Shown piece by piece: positions 15,667-24,185 of a stretch of 64,000 nucleotides of DNA. The translations under genes were made by a program, and so were the position numbers. Source of the DNA: JAMXLO01 sp963812505 (GTDB lineage: Bacteria > Pseudomonadota > Alphaproteobacteria > Acetobacterales > Acetobacteraceae); NCBI GenBank assembly GCA_963812505.1, contig CAWEVM010000013.1, positions 1 to 64,000 of the forward strand, written 5' to 3'. The notes under the pieces were generated by a model. It did no database searches, was not told the DNA's origin, and worked only from the letters and a program-made list of their open reading frames with translations. The first letter of the stretch is position 1, and every line of letters starts with the position of its first letter.

Positions 15667-17265
15667 GTGAGTGATCCCATGCCCAAAGTTTTGATCAGCG
15701 ACAAACTCTCCCCGGCCGCAGTGGACATCTTCCGCCGCCGCGGGATCGACGTGGATTTGAAGCCCGGCCTGGCGCCCGCCGACCTGCGCGTCATCATCGG
15801 CCCATACGACGGGCTTGCAGTCCGCTCCGCTACCAAGGTGACGCGCGAACTGCTTGACATGGCAACCAACCTCAAGGTTGTTGGCCGCGCCGGCATCGGC
15901 GTCGATAATGTCGACGTTCGCTCCGCGACCGCGCGTGGCGTGGTGGTGATGAACACGCCGCACGGCAACACCATCACCACAGCCGAGCACGCCATCGCCA
16001 TGATGTTCGCGCTGGCCCGCCAGATTCCCGAGGCATCCGCCTCCACCAAGGCTGGCAAGTGGGAGAAGAACCGCTTCATGGGCGTGGAGCTGACGGGCAA
16101 GACTCTTGGCCTGATTGGTTGCGGCAATATCGGTTCCATCGTTGCTGACCGAGCGATCGGCCTGAAGATGCGGGTGCTGGCCTACGACCCGTTCCTCAAC
16201 GAAAAGCGTGCGCTCGATCTTGGCGTGGAGAAGGCCGAACTCGATGACCTGCTGGCACGCGCCGACATCATCACACTGCACACACCGCTGACCGATGCAA
16301 CGCGCAACATCATCTCGCGCGAAGCGCTGGCGAAGACCACGCGGGGGGTGCGCATCATCAACTGCGCGCGCGGCGGGCTGGTGGATGAGCTGGCGTTGGC
16401 CGAGGCGATCGAATCGGGTCATGTAGCCGGTGCAGCACTCGATGTGTTCGAGACCGAACCCGCGACGCAGTCGCCCCTGTTCGCGCTGGAGAATGTTGTG
16501 TGCACGCCGCACCTCGGCGCTGCCACTGCCGAGGCGCAGGAAAATGTGGCATTGCAGATCGCTGAGCAGATGAGCGACTTCTTGCTCACCGGCGCAATCG
16601 CCAACGCGATCAACATGCCGTCCGTGTCGGCGGAGGATGCGCCGCGGCTTAAGCCATACATGGAGCTGTGCCGCCTGCTCGGCGCGTTCGCGGGGCAGCT
16701 CACCCAGGCACGCGAAGGCATGATCCACCGCGTGTTGATCGAGTTCGAAGGCCAGGCCGCGGCGCTCAACACGCGTCCGTTGGGCGCCGCGGTGCTCGCC
16801 GGGCTGATGACGCCGGTGATGGAAGGTATCAACATGGTGAACGCCTCAGTCGCCGCACGCGATCACGGCATCGACGTGGCCGAGACCGTGCATGACCGAG
16901 ACAGCGAATACCAGACGCTGGTGCGGGTCACGGTGGAAACCGATCGGCTGACGCGTTCGGTTGCCGGCACGCTGTTCGCCGGATCGCGGCCGCGCCTCGT
17001 CGAGATCAAGGGCATCAAGGTCGAGGCCGACTTCGCGCCGCACATGCTGTACGTCACCAATCAGGACAAGCCTGGGTTCATCGGCCGCTTCGGTGCCACG
17101 CTGGCGGACGCCGGCATCAATATAGCGACCTTCCACCTCGGCCGCGCGAGTCAGGGCGGCGATGCGATCTGCCTCGTGTCGGTGGACGGGGAAGTGCCGG
17201 AGCACGTGCTGTCAATGGTGCGCACCTTGCCGCTCGTGGTGCAGGCGACCTCGCTGGCATTTTGA
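15667..17265 (+). CDS. serA: D-3-phosphoglycerate dehydrogenase
   Basis: SerA oxidises 3-phosphoglycerate to 3-phosphohydroxypyruvate with NAD, the committed step of serine synthesis. At about 530 residues it is the long form: catalytic and NAD domains (GLIGCGNIGSIVADRA near residue 150, INCARGGLVDELAL, TPHLGAATAEAQENVA with the catalytic histidine), an intervening allosteric substrate-binding domain, and a C-terminal ACT domain (NQDKPGFIGRFGATLADAGIN) usual for serine feedback. GTG 15667 has a purine-rich stretch upstream supplied by the palindromic repeat. ATG 15679 four codons later is the alternative start. Confidence 0.96.
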   Translation: MSDPMPKVLISDKLSPAAVDIFRRRGIDVDLKPGLAPADLRVIIGPYDGLAVRSATKVTRELLDMATNLKVVGRAGIGVDNVDVRSATARGVVVMNTPHGNTITTAEHAIAMMFALARQIPEASASTKAGKWEKNRFMGVELTGKTLGLIGCGNIGSIVADRAIGLKMRVLAYDPFLNEKRALDLGVEKAELDDLLARADIITLHTPLTDATRNIISREALAKTTRGVRIINCARGGLVDELALAEAIESGHVAGAALDVFETEPATQSPLFALENVVCTPHLGAATAEAQENVALQIAEQMSDFLLTGAIANAINMPSVSAEDAPRLKPYMELCRLLGAFAGQLTQAREGMIHRVLIEFEGQAAALNTRPLGAAVLAGLMTPVMEGINMVNASVAARDHGIDVAETVHDRDSEYQTLVRVTVETDRLTRSVAGTLFAGSRPRLVEIKGIKVEADFAPHMLYVTNQDKPGFIGRFGATLADAGINIATFHLGRASQGGDAICLVSVDGEVPEHVLSMVRTLPLVVQATSLAF

Positions 17266-17268
17266 GCG

Positions 17269-17670
17269 ATGGCGGTAAGCCGCGGCTTCCAGGATTTCAT
17301 CCTGGACCTGCTCCGCCCGCTCGATCCTGTGTCCCGCCGTATGTTCAGCGGCGTCGGGCTGTTCCACGGCGGCGTGATGTTCGGCCTTCTGGTGCGCGAT
17401 ATTCTGTATCTACGCGTTGACGAGACGACACGCGAGCAATTCGAACGCGCGGGCAGCAGTCCATTCACTTATCAGCGTGGTGAGCGCGAGGTCAGTCTGT
17501 CGGCTTATTACGTGGTGCCGGAGGGCCTGTTGGATCAGCCGGACGCGCTGCTGCAATGGACGCGCAATGCCATCGCAGCTGCTCGGCGATCAGCTTCGAG
17601 TGCACGACCTGCCACGTCTCGTTCAGGTGTTCGCCAGTATCGAAGAACGCGGAACGCGGATAGCGGCTGA
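17269..17670 (+). CDS. TfoX N-terminal-domain protein with a run-on C-terminus
   Basis: It starts 4 bases after serA. The first ~105 residues are a TfoX_N domain: FQDFILDLLRPLDPVSRRMFSGVGLFHGGVMFGLLVRD (given in outline), TREQFERAG, FTYQRGEREVSLSAYYVVPE. Single-domain TfoX_N proteins normally end near here (NAIAAAR). This frame instead runs on for about 28 arginine- and serine-rich codons to 17670, and those codons overlap a convergent gene fragment on the other strand. I infer that the original stop was lost through an end-to-end fusion. The function of TfoX_N domains outside competence regulation is unclear. Confidence 0.75.
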   Translation: MAVSRGFQDFILDLLRPLDPVSRRMFSGVGLFHGGVMFGLLVRDILYLRVDETTREQFERAGSSPFTYQRGEREVSLSAYYVVPEGLLDQPDALLQWTRNAIAAARRSASSARPATSRSGVRQYRRTRNADSG

Positions 17671-18013
17671 GATTTGGTAAAGTGAGGAAGTCGTCTCCAT
17701 TCAGCGAATATACGGATCTTATGGCCTGCAACGTCGCATCCGGCATCGGCGCGTCGGCGAACTCGGCTGGCAGGCCGCCGATGACGCGTACGCCGTGCGC
17801 GTCGGCCCACCGGGAAAACAGGGCGATCAGCGTGGTGCCATAGCCTGTTCTGATCTGTTCGGCCGACGCATGGTATGACGGTGCGGTCGCCAGCACTGCT
17901 CGACTGGTCGCGGCGAGTTCGGCCGTATGACCAATATGATCGCCCCACGCGTTAATTACCAGTCGCCGCAGGACGCGGGTCATGAAAGTGTACGGCGACG
18001 AGGGCCACTTCAA
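17492..18013 (-). pseudogene. C-terminal fragment of an unrecognised protein, possibly SGNH-hydrolase-like
   Basis: The frame reads VINAWGDHIGHTAELAATSRAV, TLIALFSRWADAHGVRVIGGLP and FFDTGEHLNETWQVVHSKLIAEQL. The last block resembles the aspartate/histidine end of SGNH/AlgJ-type acyl-esterases (D-x3-H-L-N), but no GDS or GxND block is present. The only in-frame starts near the 5' end are poor (TTG 18013), and an IS256-family remnant begins within 10 bases, so the 5' part was probably lost. Its 3' end overlaps the tail of the TfoX-domain gene head to head. I do not assign a function. Confidence 0.45.
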
Positions 18014-18022
18014 TCGGCCCTA

Positions 18023-19013
18023 TCAGCGCGTGGCACGCAGGTCGAACGAGAACAGTGCGGCGAGCCAGCGTTCGGGGGGGAGTGAGGCCAGCGTTCGCAA
18101 GTCATGTGACCCGGCGGCGAAGTCTTCCAGGGCCTCGCGTGCCGCCTCGGCGTTCACCGCCGTGTAGATCGGCCGCAGCGCGGCGGCGAGCTCGCGGCGG
18201 TCCTTCCATGAAGCAAACGACAGCGCATGGCGCAGCAGATGCACGATGCAGGTCTGCACCTGGGTTTGCGGGAACACGGCGTTGATCGCCTCCGGAAAAC
18301 CGTTCAGCCCGTCAACCACGGCGATCAGCACGTCCTGCACCCCGCGGGTGCGCAACTCGTTCATCACCCGCAGCCAGAATTTGGCGCCTTCGGTCTGCTC
18401 GATCCACAGACCGAGCGCCTCTTTGGTGCCGTCGGGCCGCACGCCGAGCGCCAAATACACTGCCTTGTTGCGCACCATGCCTTCGTCGCGCACCTTGACC
18501 CGCAGCGCATCGAAGAACACCAGGGCGTAGAGCGGTTCCAGCGGCCGGTTCTGCCACTCCGTCACCTGCTCGTGCACCGCGTCGGTGACCGTGCTGATCA
18601 GCTCGGGCGAGACTTCGATGCCATACAGATCCCGCAGATGGCCCTCGATCTCGCGCATGCTCAGGCCGCGCGCGTAGAGCGAGATCACCTTGGCATCGAA
18701 ATCGGGGAAGCGGCGACGGTACTTGGCAATCAGTTGCGGCTCGAAGTTCGCCTGGCGGTCGCGCGGCACCGCGATCTCCAGCTTGCCCGACCCGCTCAGC
18801 ATCGTCTTGCGGCTGTGCCCGTTGCGATGGTTGCGCGGCGTCCCCCACCCCGCCTGGGCACGCTCACCGCGCAGATGGTGCTCCAACTCGGCATCCAGGA
18901 TGCGCTCCGCCAGCGCCTTCTTCAGCGCCTCCAGCAGCCCGTCCTTGGCAAACACCGCCTGCGGATCCTCGCCCGATAGCAGCTCATCGATGATCGCGTC
19001 CCGGATCGTCATA
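18023..19013 (-). pseudogene. IS256-family (mutator-type) transposase, C-terminus lost
   Basis: It starts at ATG 19013 (MTIRDAIIDELLSGEDPQAVF). It has GERAQAGWGTPRNHRNGHS, VPRDRQANFEPQLIAKY, ALVFFDALRVKVRDEG (first aspartate), LIAVVDGLNGFPEAINAVFP (second aspartate) and QTCIVHLLRHAL. After LEDFAAG the normal family tail, which contains the catalytic glutamate in TTNAIESLN, is absent. It is replaced by about 25 unrelated residues ending at 18023. It is therefore catalytically dead. The left end region lies around 19014-19060, but no inverted repeat pair was identified. Confidence 0.82.
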
Positions 19014-19301
19014 CGTCCCCCTCGCCCTTCTGGGGCTACCGTATGACCCTCCACACAGGATTCCTGACAGGCCCCCCGGCGGTGCACTGAGCCGGCAACG
19101 CAAGCACGATCGTCCAGCCGACAGCCAGAGGGCCGGACGGACACTCGCTGGCGTCGGTTACGACTGCGCCAAGGCTCGCGATCATCCCATGTGATCACGG
19201 AACGGCGTTTCTCCTCGAGCAGTTCAACGGCCGCGATGTGGCGCTCCGCCGGGATCATCCGTTGGACGATCGGAGGTTAATTCGACGTTCAGTCGCGAAG
19301 T
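19014..19301. other. Gene-free stretch left of the IS256 remnant
   Basis: It probably includes the 5' end of the IS256-family element (to about 19060). The rest shows an open minus-strand frame running into the transposase, without a convincing start or recognisable domain. I see no gene here. Confidence 0.4.
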
Positions 19302-19331
19302 TTGACCCCCATCAAGGACGTTGCCTTATCG
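19302..19331 (+). promoter_or_regulatory. Possible promoter of the 19371 lipoprotein gene
   Basis: TTGACC (19302-19307) and TTATCG (19326-19331) are 18 bases apart, with the gene's ATG 40 bases further on. The -35 box is good and the -10 box is weak. Confidence 0.35.
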
Positions 19332-19370
19332 TTCCCATAGGAGTCCAGTCCTCTTGAAAGGCAAAAGAAG

Positions 19371-19808
19371 ATGCGTTGGCATCCCGTTGTTCTACCACTC
19401 GCCCTGCTTGGCTGCGTGCTGCTCCTGCCCGGTTGTGTCACCAGCATCGTAGCAGCAACCACAACATCGGCTTCGAACGCGGCAAAGACCAATGGAATCC
19501 AGGTCGATCAAGCTCAGATCGACCAGTTCCACAAGGGTGTCACGACCGCGCTGGAGGTTCAGGCGAAGCTCGGTCAACCGCAGCAAACGGTCCAGAATCC
19601 TGATGGCGGTGTCGCCTTGACCTACTCTTCCAAAAGCGCCACAGGAAATACACAGAGCTATGTGCCGTTCGCCCGGTGGACCAGTGGCAGCGAGACGATG
19701 ATCACAACGCGCAACGTAACCTTTGCGTTTGATACCGCTGGCAAATTGGCCGAAACCAACACCATCGAAAGCAGCCTGACGTGCAAGTTTGGACACTGTC
19801 CCGACTAA
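19371..19808 (+). CDS. BamE/SmpA-like outer-membrane lipoprotein
   Basis: This 145-residue protein has a lipoprotein signal peptide: MRWH, a hydrophobic core, then lipobox LLPGC with Cys22. The middle contains QFHKGVTTALEVQAKLGQP, the pattern of SmpA/OmlA (BamE-like) domains, followed by two-strand stretches (GGVALTYSS, RNVTFAFDTAGKLAETN). Two cysteines near the C-terminus (CKFGHC) could form a disulfide. It stands alone, with mobile-element debris upstream and a decayed region downstream. The fold assignment is by pattern only; membership of the BAM complex is not implied. Confidence 0.7.
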   Translation: MRWHPVVLPLALLGCVLLLPGCVTSIVAATTTSASNAAKTNGIQVDQAQIDQFHKGVTTALEVQAKLGQPQQTVQNPDGGVALTYSSKSATGNTQSYVPFARWTSGSETMITTRNVTFAFDTAGKLAETNTIESSLTCKFGHCPD

Positions 19809-20117
19809 GTCGTCAGTTCCGAGCTATCCTCGTGCAGGCGAATTCCGACTTGGAGGCCGACCCCTCACGCCAGAGGTAGATGATCACCGAACAGATTCCC
19901 GGCCGGCGCGGCGCCACCGACCAAGGGTGGTGCCGAACAGTGCAACGCGACTTGCGGTGAGGGTACTCCAGGCTTCCCTCGTACCGGGCCATGCAGAACT
20001 GTAGGCACTCCCGAGAAGATGATCAGCAGAGGATGGTAGCACCCTGCGCGTGTCGATCCATTGCGCGTCGCGCATTCCGCGACAGCCATATCAGCAGTGA
20101 GGCCGAAGCCCGTGCGG
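19809..20117. other. Stretch without recognisable genes
   Basis: Short frames exist on both strands, but none has a credible start, ribosome-binding site or recognisable sequence. Given the decayed gene just downstream, this may be eroded coding DNA. Confidence 0.4.
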
Positions 20118-20490
20118 TCTACCAGAGCCTCTTCCCATCGATCACTTCAACTGGCTGGGCGTCGGGATTCGAAGTCCTCCAGCAGCCAGGCATTCACCTG
20201 GACCCGGAATTTGCCCGGCACGAGCGCTTTGCTTGTTGATCCCAAAGGGGCGAATGGGACCACGTGCCGCAGCCGCATATGGCGCAGTGGTGATGCTCGA
20301 TCTGATAGCTACCCCACTGGTAGGTCGAAACCCGATCGCGCGCCGTGGTCGGCACGATGTCCTCTTCCGCGTCCTGACAAGGCCACAGCGCCCCGCGCTT
20401 GGGGCAGAAAGGAGCAGGAGCATCGAGTGACAGCCGCCGGGCGCTGCGCAACGGTGAACTGGGTGGCGCCGCAGTGGCAACTTCCTTTTT
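20118..20490 (-). pseudogene. Decayed GFA-family (glutathione-dependent formaldehyde-activating enzyme / CENP-V domain) gene
   Basis: Pieces of a GFA zinc-binding protein appear in order on the minus strand but in different frames: GSCHCGATQFTVAQRPAAV, then FCPKRGALW, then VSTYQWGSYQIEHHHCAICG, then VNAWLLEDFES, and EVIDGKRLW at the end near 20118. At least three indels separate them (for example an extra T after TCSCS around 20405-20415), and no start codon is in frame. The family's cysteines (CHC, C-x2-C, CAICGC) are still visible, so decay is recent in evolutionary terms. Confidence 0.75.
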
Positions 20491-20643
20491 ATCCTCATCG
20501 ATATGGCTCTCCCCACCTTGTCGGTAGCCCGGCCGTCAAACACCAATGCGACTCATCTGCTGACGGCGTTGGGTCGGCACCAGTGATCGAACCGTGCCTG
20601 CCATCGCGGCAACCGACCGCATCCCAGCCTTTGCAACCCTTCT

Positions 20644-22158
20644 TCATGTGCCCAAGGTCGTCTGATGGCCCATGATGGCGCCCGTGGAGACCGCGAATAC
20701 GTGGTGCCCCCACGCCGGCAGGTCCAGATACAGACCGGTCGAGATCAGGCTGCTGCCATCTCGATCGTAGCTGACAGAACTCAGCAGATCCTGGAGGTGA
20801 ACGGTGCGGCCGGCCAAGTCAGTCAGGGGCAGCCGGACGTAACATTGGCTTTGATTTCCGGCGTAGTTGACGGCAACCAGTATCCGCTGGCCGCCACCAC
20901 TCGTCTGCCAGCACCAAACGACAAAGCAATCCCACGTCCAATTACCATCCCAGGCCTGCGCACACTCAAGCAGACGCCACTCGCCATTCACGACGGCCGG
21001 ACAGCGCAGAACCGCAAGCAGATCCTTGTAGAACGCCTGGAGCACTTCATCGACAGGCTCATGCGGAGCACGAACCAAGTGCGGCGAGACGCGTTTTCGC
21101 CGCCCCTCGAACTGACCCTCGTGAAAGAACCGGAGGCCGGGTGACAGGTAGGTGATCACAGCGGCGGCCTCGTGGGTACCGGGCGAGAATGTCGCGGCCG
21201 CCCGAGGCTCGTCGTGGTTCTCCAGGAAACGCGCGAGTTTGTTCTGGTAGTCGAGCCCGGCCTGCAGGTGTTCGCGCACCGGCCGCGCCTGCCCCATGCG
21301 CAGGCGGTCGTAGAGCCGCTTGTCATAGGCGTAGTCGAACCCCTGCTGCAGCAGTGTCCATTCGCGGTCCCAGTAGACCTCGGCCATGAAGCAGAAGTCC
21401 GAAGCCCGCTGCCGCACGCGCGCAATTGCTTTGGGCCAGAATGGGTCCGCCGAAAGACCCCAGGTTTGCTCGAAGACGTCGGGCAGCAGCAGCATCGCCA
21501 TGTCGCAGCGTACCCCGTCGCATTGCCCTGCAATTCTTGACAGCTCTCCAATCATCGCATCCTGCGTGCCGGAGTTGCTGTAGTTGAGCTGGAGCGTATC
21601 CGGCCAGCCAGGGAAGTACGGATCGCGCCCATGCGCCAGAATTCGATCGCCGCCGGTTTGCTTGACCCTGAGATAGTTCCATGGCGTTCGAGCGATGCCC
21701 TGCTCGGTTCCTTGCACGTAATACTCTGGATGATCGTCCGCCCACCGATGATCGATGGCGGTGTGGTTGGGAACGAAATCGAGCATCAGCCATAGCCCTC
21801 GCGACCGCAGCCGTTCGCGCAGTCTGGCCAATGCCGCCTCGCCGCCCAGGTCACGATGCACCGTGTATGAAGCGATCGCGAAGCCGGAACCGGCGATGTC
21901 GGCTTCGCGCAGGTCCGTCAGGGTCTCCTGAAATTCGCGGCGCCATTCAGGATTTGATCGTGATATGCGCTGCCCGGCCAACCCGGTCTGCCATACGCTG
22001 AGCAGCCAGACCCAATCGAATCCCGTGTCAGCCACTCGGTCCAGTTCGACGTCTGGAATGTCATCCAGCGTCGCTGGCCGGCCGAGCGATGTGGACAGGT
22101 CCGTCAGGTGCACGCGCGTATTGATTTGGTACAGCGTGGGATAACCACCGTCCTTCAT
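20644..22158 (-). CDS. GH13 alpha-amylase-family glycoside hydrolase
   Basis: This 504-residue cytoplasmic protein (no signal peptide) has a TIM-barrel GH13 layout. It shows LMLDFVPNHTAID (region I, ~124-136), DGVRCDMAM with the presumed nucleophile Asp219, CFMAEVYWD with the acid/base Glu260, and FLENHDEPRA with Asp316. A C-terminal beta domain follows (RILVAVNYAGNQSQCYVRLPL). The N-terminus TLYQINTRVHL is typical of cytosolic GH13 enzymes acting on alpha-glucans or trehalose-type sugars. The exact substrate cannot be read from sequence. The ATG follows tggaggtgc. It is divergent from pgi (176-base gap), which suggests a shared role in glucose or glycogen metabolism. Confidence 0.88.
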   Translation of the reverse strand: MKDGGYPTLYQINTRVHLTDLSTSLGRPATLDDIPDVELDRVADTGFDWVWLLSVWQTGLAGQRISRSNPEWRREFQETLTDLREADIAGSGFAIASYTVHRDLGGEAALARLRERLRSRGLWLMLDFVPNHTAIDHRWADDHPEYYVQGTEQGIARTPWNYLRVKQTGGDRILAHGRDPYFPGWPDTLQLNYSNSGTQDAMIGELSRIAGQCDGVRCDMAMLLLPDVFEQTWGLSADPFWPKAIARVRQRASDFCFMAEVYWDREWTLLQQGFDYAYDKRLYDRLRMGQARPVREHLQAGLDYQNKLARFLENHDEPRAAATFSPGTHEAAAVITYLSPGLRFFHEGQFEGRRKRVSPHLVRAPHEPVDEVLQAFYKDLLAVLRCPAVVNGEWRLLECAQAWDGNWTWDCFVVWCWQTSGGGQRILVAVNYAGNQSQCYVRLPLTDLAGRTVHLQDLLSSVSYDRDGSSLISTGLYLDLPAWGHHVFAVSTGAIMGHQTTLGT

Positions 22159-22334
22159 CGATGCACCTCCATGATGCCCGCGTTGCGTCCCGATCTCGGC
22201 GACCGCAGCGGCAGCTCAGGCCTTGCCGCAGGCAAGGTGGCGATGCCGGGCAGGTTCTGGTAGCAATATCGCCGCGAGGGTATCGATATCGAGACAAAGA
22301 GCAGGGCGCGGACACAGAAGTTTCGGAGGACCCA

Positions 22335-23969
22335 ATGCCGGATTCGCAGCAGCCGAACGAGACAGCAGCCTGGGGTGCGCTCACCGCGCACTACCAGCAG
22401 GTCAAGGATCTCCACCTGCGGCAGCTCTTCGCCGAAGACCCCGGCCGTGGCGAACGCCTGACGGGGGAAGGCGCCGGCCTCTATCTCGACTATTCGAAGA
22501 ACCGCATCACTGACGAGACCGTGCGGCTTTTGTTACGGCTCGCCCAGGAACGAGGCGTGGCGGAACGTCGCGATGCCATGTTCCGCGGCGACAAGATCAA
22601 CATCACCGAGCAGCGCGCTGTGTTGCACGTGGCCCTGCGTGCGCCACGGGATGCCCGTATCCTGGTCGACGGCCGCGACGTCGTGCCGGACGTGCACGAG
22701 GTGCTCGACGCAATGTCGCAGTTCGCCACCAGCGTGCGTTCCGGTACGTGGCTCGGCCATACCGGCAAGCGTATCCGAAATGTCATCAACATCGGCATCG
22801 GCGGTTCGTATCTCGGGCCGGAAATGGCGTATCTGGCGCTGCGTCCGTTCAGCGACCGGTCGATGACATTCCGCTTCGTCTCGAACGTGGATGGCGCCGA
22901 CTTCACCGAGGCCACCCACGATCTTGATGCCGCCGAGACGCTGTTCGTGGTTGCCTCCAAGACCTTCACCACGCTCGAGACGATGACCAATGCGGCAACC
23001 GCCCGCAAATGGCTGGTCGACGCACTCGGCTCCGACGCCGCCGTCGCCAGGCACTTCGTCGCGCTGTCGACCAACACTGAGGCGGTGCGCAAGTTCGGCA
23101 TCGACACCGCCGAGATGTTCGGTTTCTGGGACTGGGTCGGTGGTCGATACTCCATGGATTGCGCGATCGGCCTGTCCACGATGATCGCGATCGGCCCCGA
23201 GGGGTTCCGCGACATGCTGGCGGGCTTCCACGCGATGGACGAGCACTTCCGCACCGCACCACCCGAGCGCAACCTGCCACTGCTGCTGGGCCTGCTCACA
23301 GTCTGGTACAACAACTTCTTCGGCGCGCAGACGCTCGGCGTGATGCCGTACTCTTCCCACATGCGGCGGTTTCCCGCCTACCTTCAGCAGTTGCAGATGG
23401 AGAGCAACGGCAAGCACGTCGATCTTCAAAGCCGGCACGTGAGCGTGCAGACCGGTCCGATCATCTGGGGCGAGCCAGGCACTGACGGGCAGCACTCGTT
23501 CTACCAGTTGCTCCATCAGGGAACGAAACTGGTACCATGCGACTTCATCGGCTTCTGCCGTCCGCTCAGCCCTCTCGTGGATCAGCACAATCTGCTGATG
23601 GCGAACCTGTTGGCCCAAGCCGAGGCGCTGGCCTTCGGCAAGACCGCGGAGGAATTGACAGCCGAAGGTTCGCCCGCGTTCCAGACGCCATTCCGCGTCA
23701 CCGAGGGCAATCGTCCGAGCAACGTGATTCTGGCTGACGCCCTGACCCCCTTCAGCCTTGGCGCCCTGGTCGCGTTGTACGAACACAGCGTGTTCACCCA
23801 GGGTGCGATCTGGGCCATCGACTCGTACGATCAGTGGGGCGTCGAGCTTGGCAAGGTCCTCGCGCAGCGGATCATCCCCGAACTCGCCCCATCAACCAAA
23901 CCAGAGCTTCGGCATGATAGCTCGACGAACACCCTGATCAACCGGTTCCGCAACCGGCGCGGCCACTAG
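22335..23969 (+). CDS. pgi: Glucose-6-phosphate isomerase
   Basis: Pgi interconverts glucose 6-phosphate and fructose 6-phosphate. The 544 residues match the family. Seen are SKNRITDETVRLLLRLAQE, NIGIGGSYLGPEMA, VASKTFTTLETMTNA, the signature DWVGGRYSMDCAIGLS, QQLQMESNGKHVD with the catalytic glutamate region, GEPGTDGQHSFYQLLHQG and SYDQWGVELGKVLA. ATG 22335 has ggagga six bases upstream and starts MPDSQQPNETAAW; in-frame codons before it carry no family sequence. One deviation is that the loop after GGRYS reads MDCAI where most family members have an aromatic/small pair. Confidence 0.97.
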   Translation: MPDSQQPNETAAWGALTAHYQQVKDLHLRQLFAEDPGRGERLTGEGAGLYLDYSKNRITDETVRLLLRLAQERGVAERRDAMFRGDKINITEQRAVLHVALRAPRDARILVDGRDVVPDVHEVLDAMSQFATSVRSGTWLGHTGKRIRNVINIGIGGSYLGPEMAYLALRPFSDRSMTFRFVSNVDGADFTEATHDLDAAETLFVVASKTFTTLETMTNAATARKWLVDALGSDAAVARHFVALSTNTEAVRKFGIDTAEMFGFWDWVGGRYSMDCAIGLSTMIAIGPEGFRDMLAGFHAMDEHFRTAPPERNLPLLLGLLTVWYNNFFGAQTLGVMPYSSHMRRFPAYLQQLQMESNGKHVDLQSRHVSVQTGPIIWGEPGTDGQHSFYQLLHQGTKLVPCDFIGFCRPLSPLVDQHNLLMANLLAQAEALAFGKTAEELTAEGSPAFQTPFRVTEGNRPSNVILADALTPFSLGALVALYEHSVFTQGAIWAIDSYDQWGVELGKVLAQRIIPELAPSTKPELRHDSSTNTLINRFRNRRGH

Positions 23970-24006
23970 TCTAGTAGCCAGAATCGTTGAAGCGCGACAC
24001 ACCAAA

Positions 24007-24091
24007 CGTCATGGCCGCCCTTGTGGCGGCCATCCAGGTCTTGCGGCGCGCGAGAAAGACGTGGATAGCCGCCACAAGGGCGGCCATGACG
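24007..24091. repeat. Large imperfect palindrome, each arm itself a hairpin
   Basis: Arms of 36 bases (24007-24042 and 24056-24091) are reverse complements with two mismatches, around a 13-base centre. Inside each arm ggccgcc-cttgt-ggcggcc is a second perfect palindrome, so the DNA or RNA can fold as one long hairpin or as two. It lies between the convergent ends of pgi and the histidine-kinase gene. It may act as a bidirectional terminator or be a REP/MITE-type repeat; there is no T-run to favour termination. Confidence 0.85.
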
Positions 24092-24185
24092 CGTGGGCGT
24101 GTGACTCGTGCTCCATTGATGGCGGGCACTAGGACGGTCCTTCGAGACGCGAGGATACAACGATTGGCCAACCGGCTGGTCCTGT

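Noticed and set aside
18227..18979. Long plus-strand frame opposite the IS256 transposase
   Set aside because: Histidine- and arginine-rich shadow of the transposase with no domain.
22161..22334. N-terminal extension of pgi
   Set aside because: The 58 extra residues do not match the family; ATG 22335 has a good ribosome-binding site.
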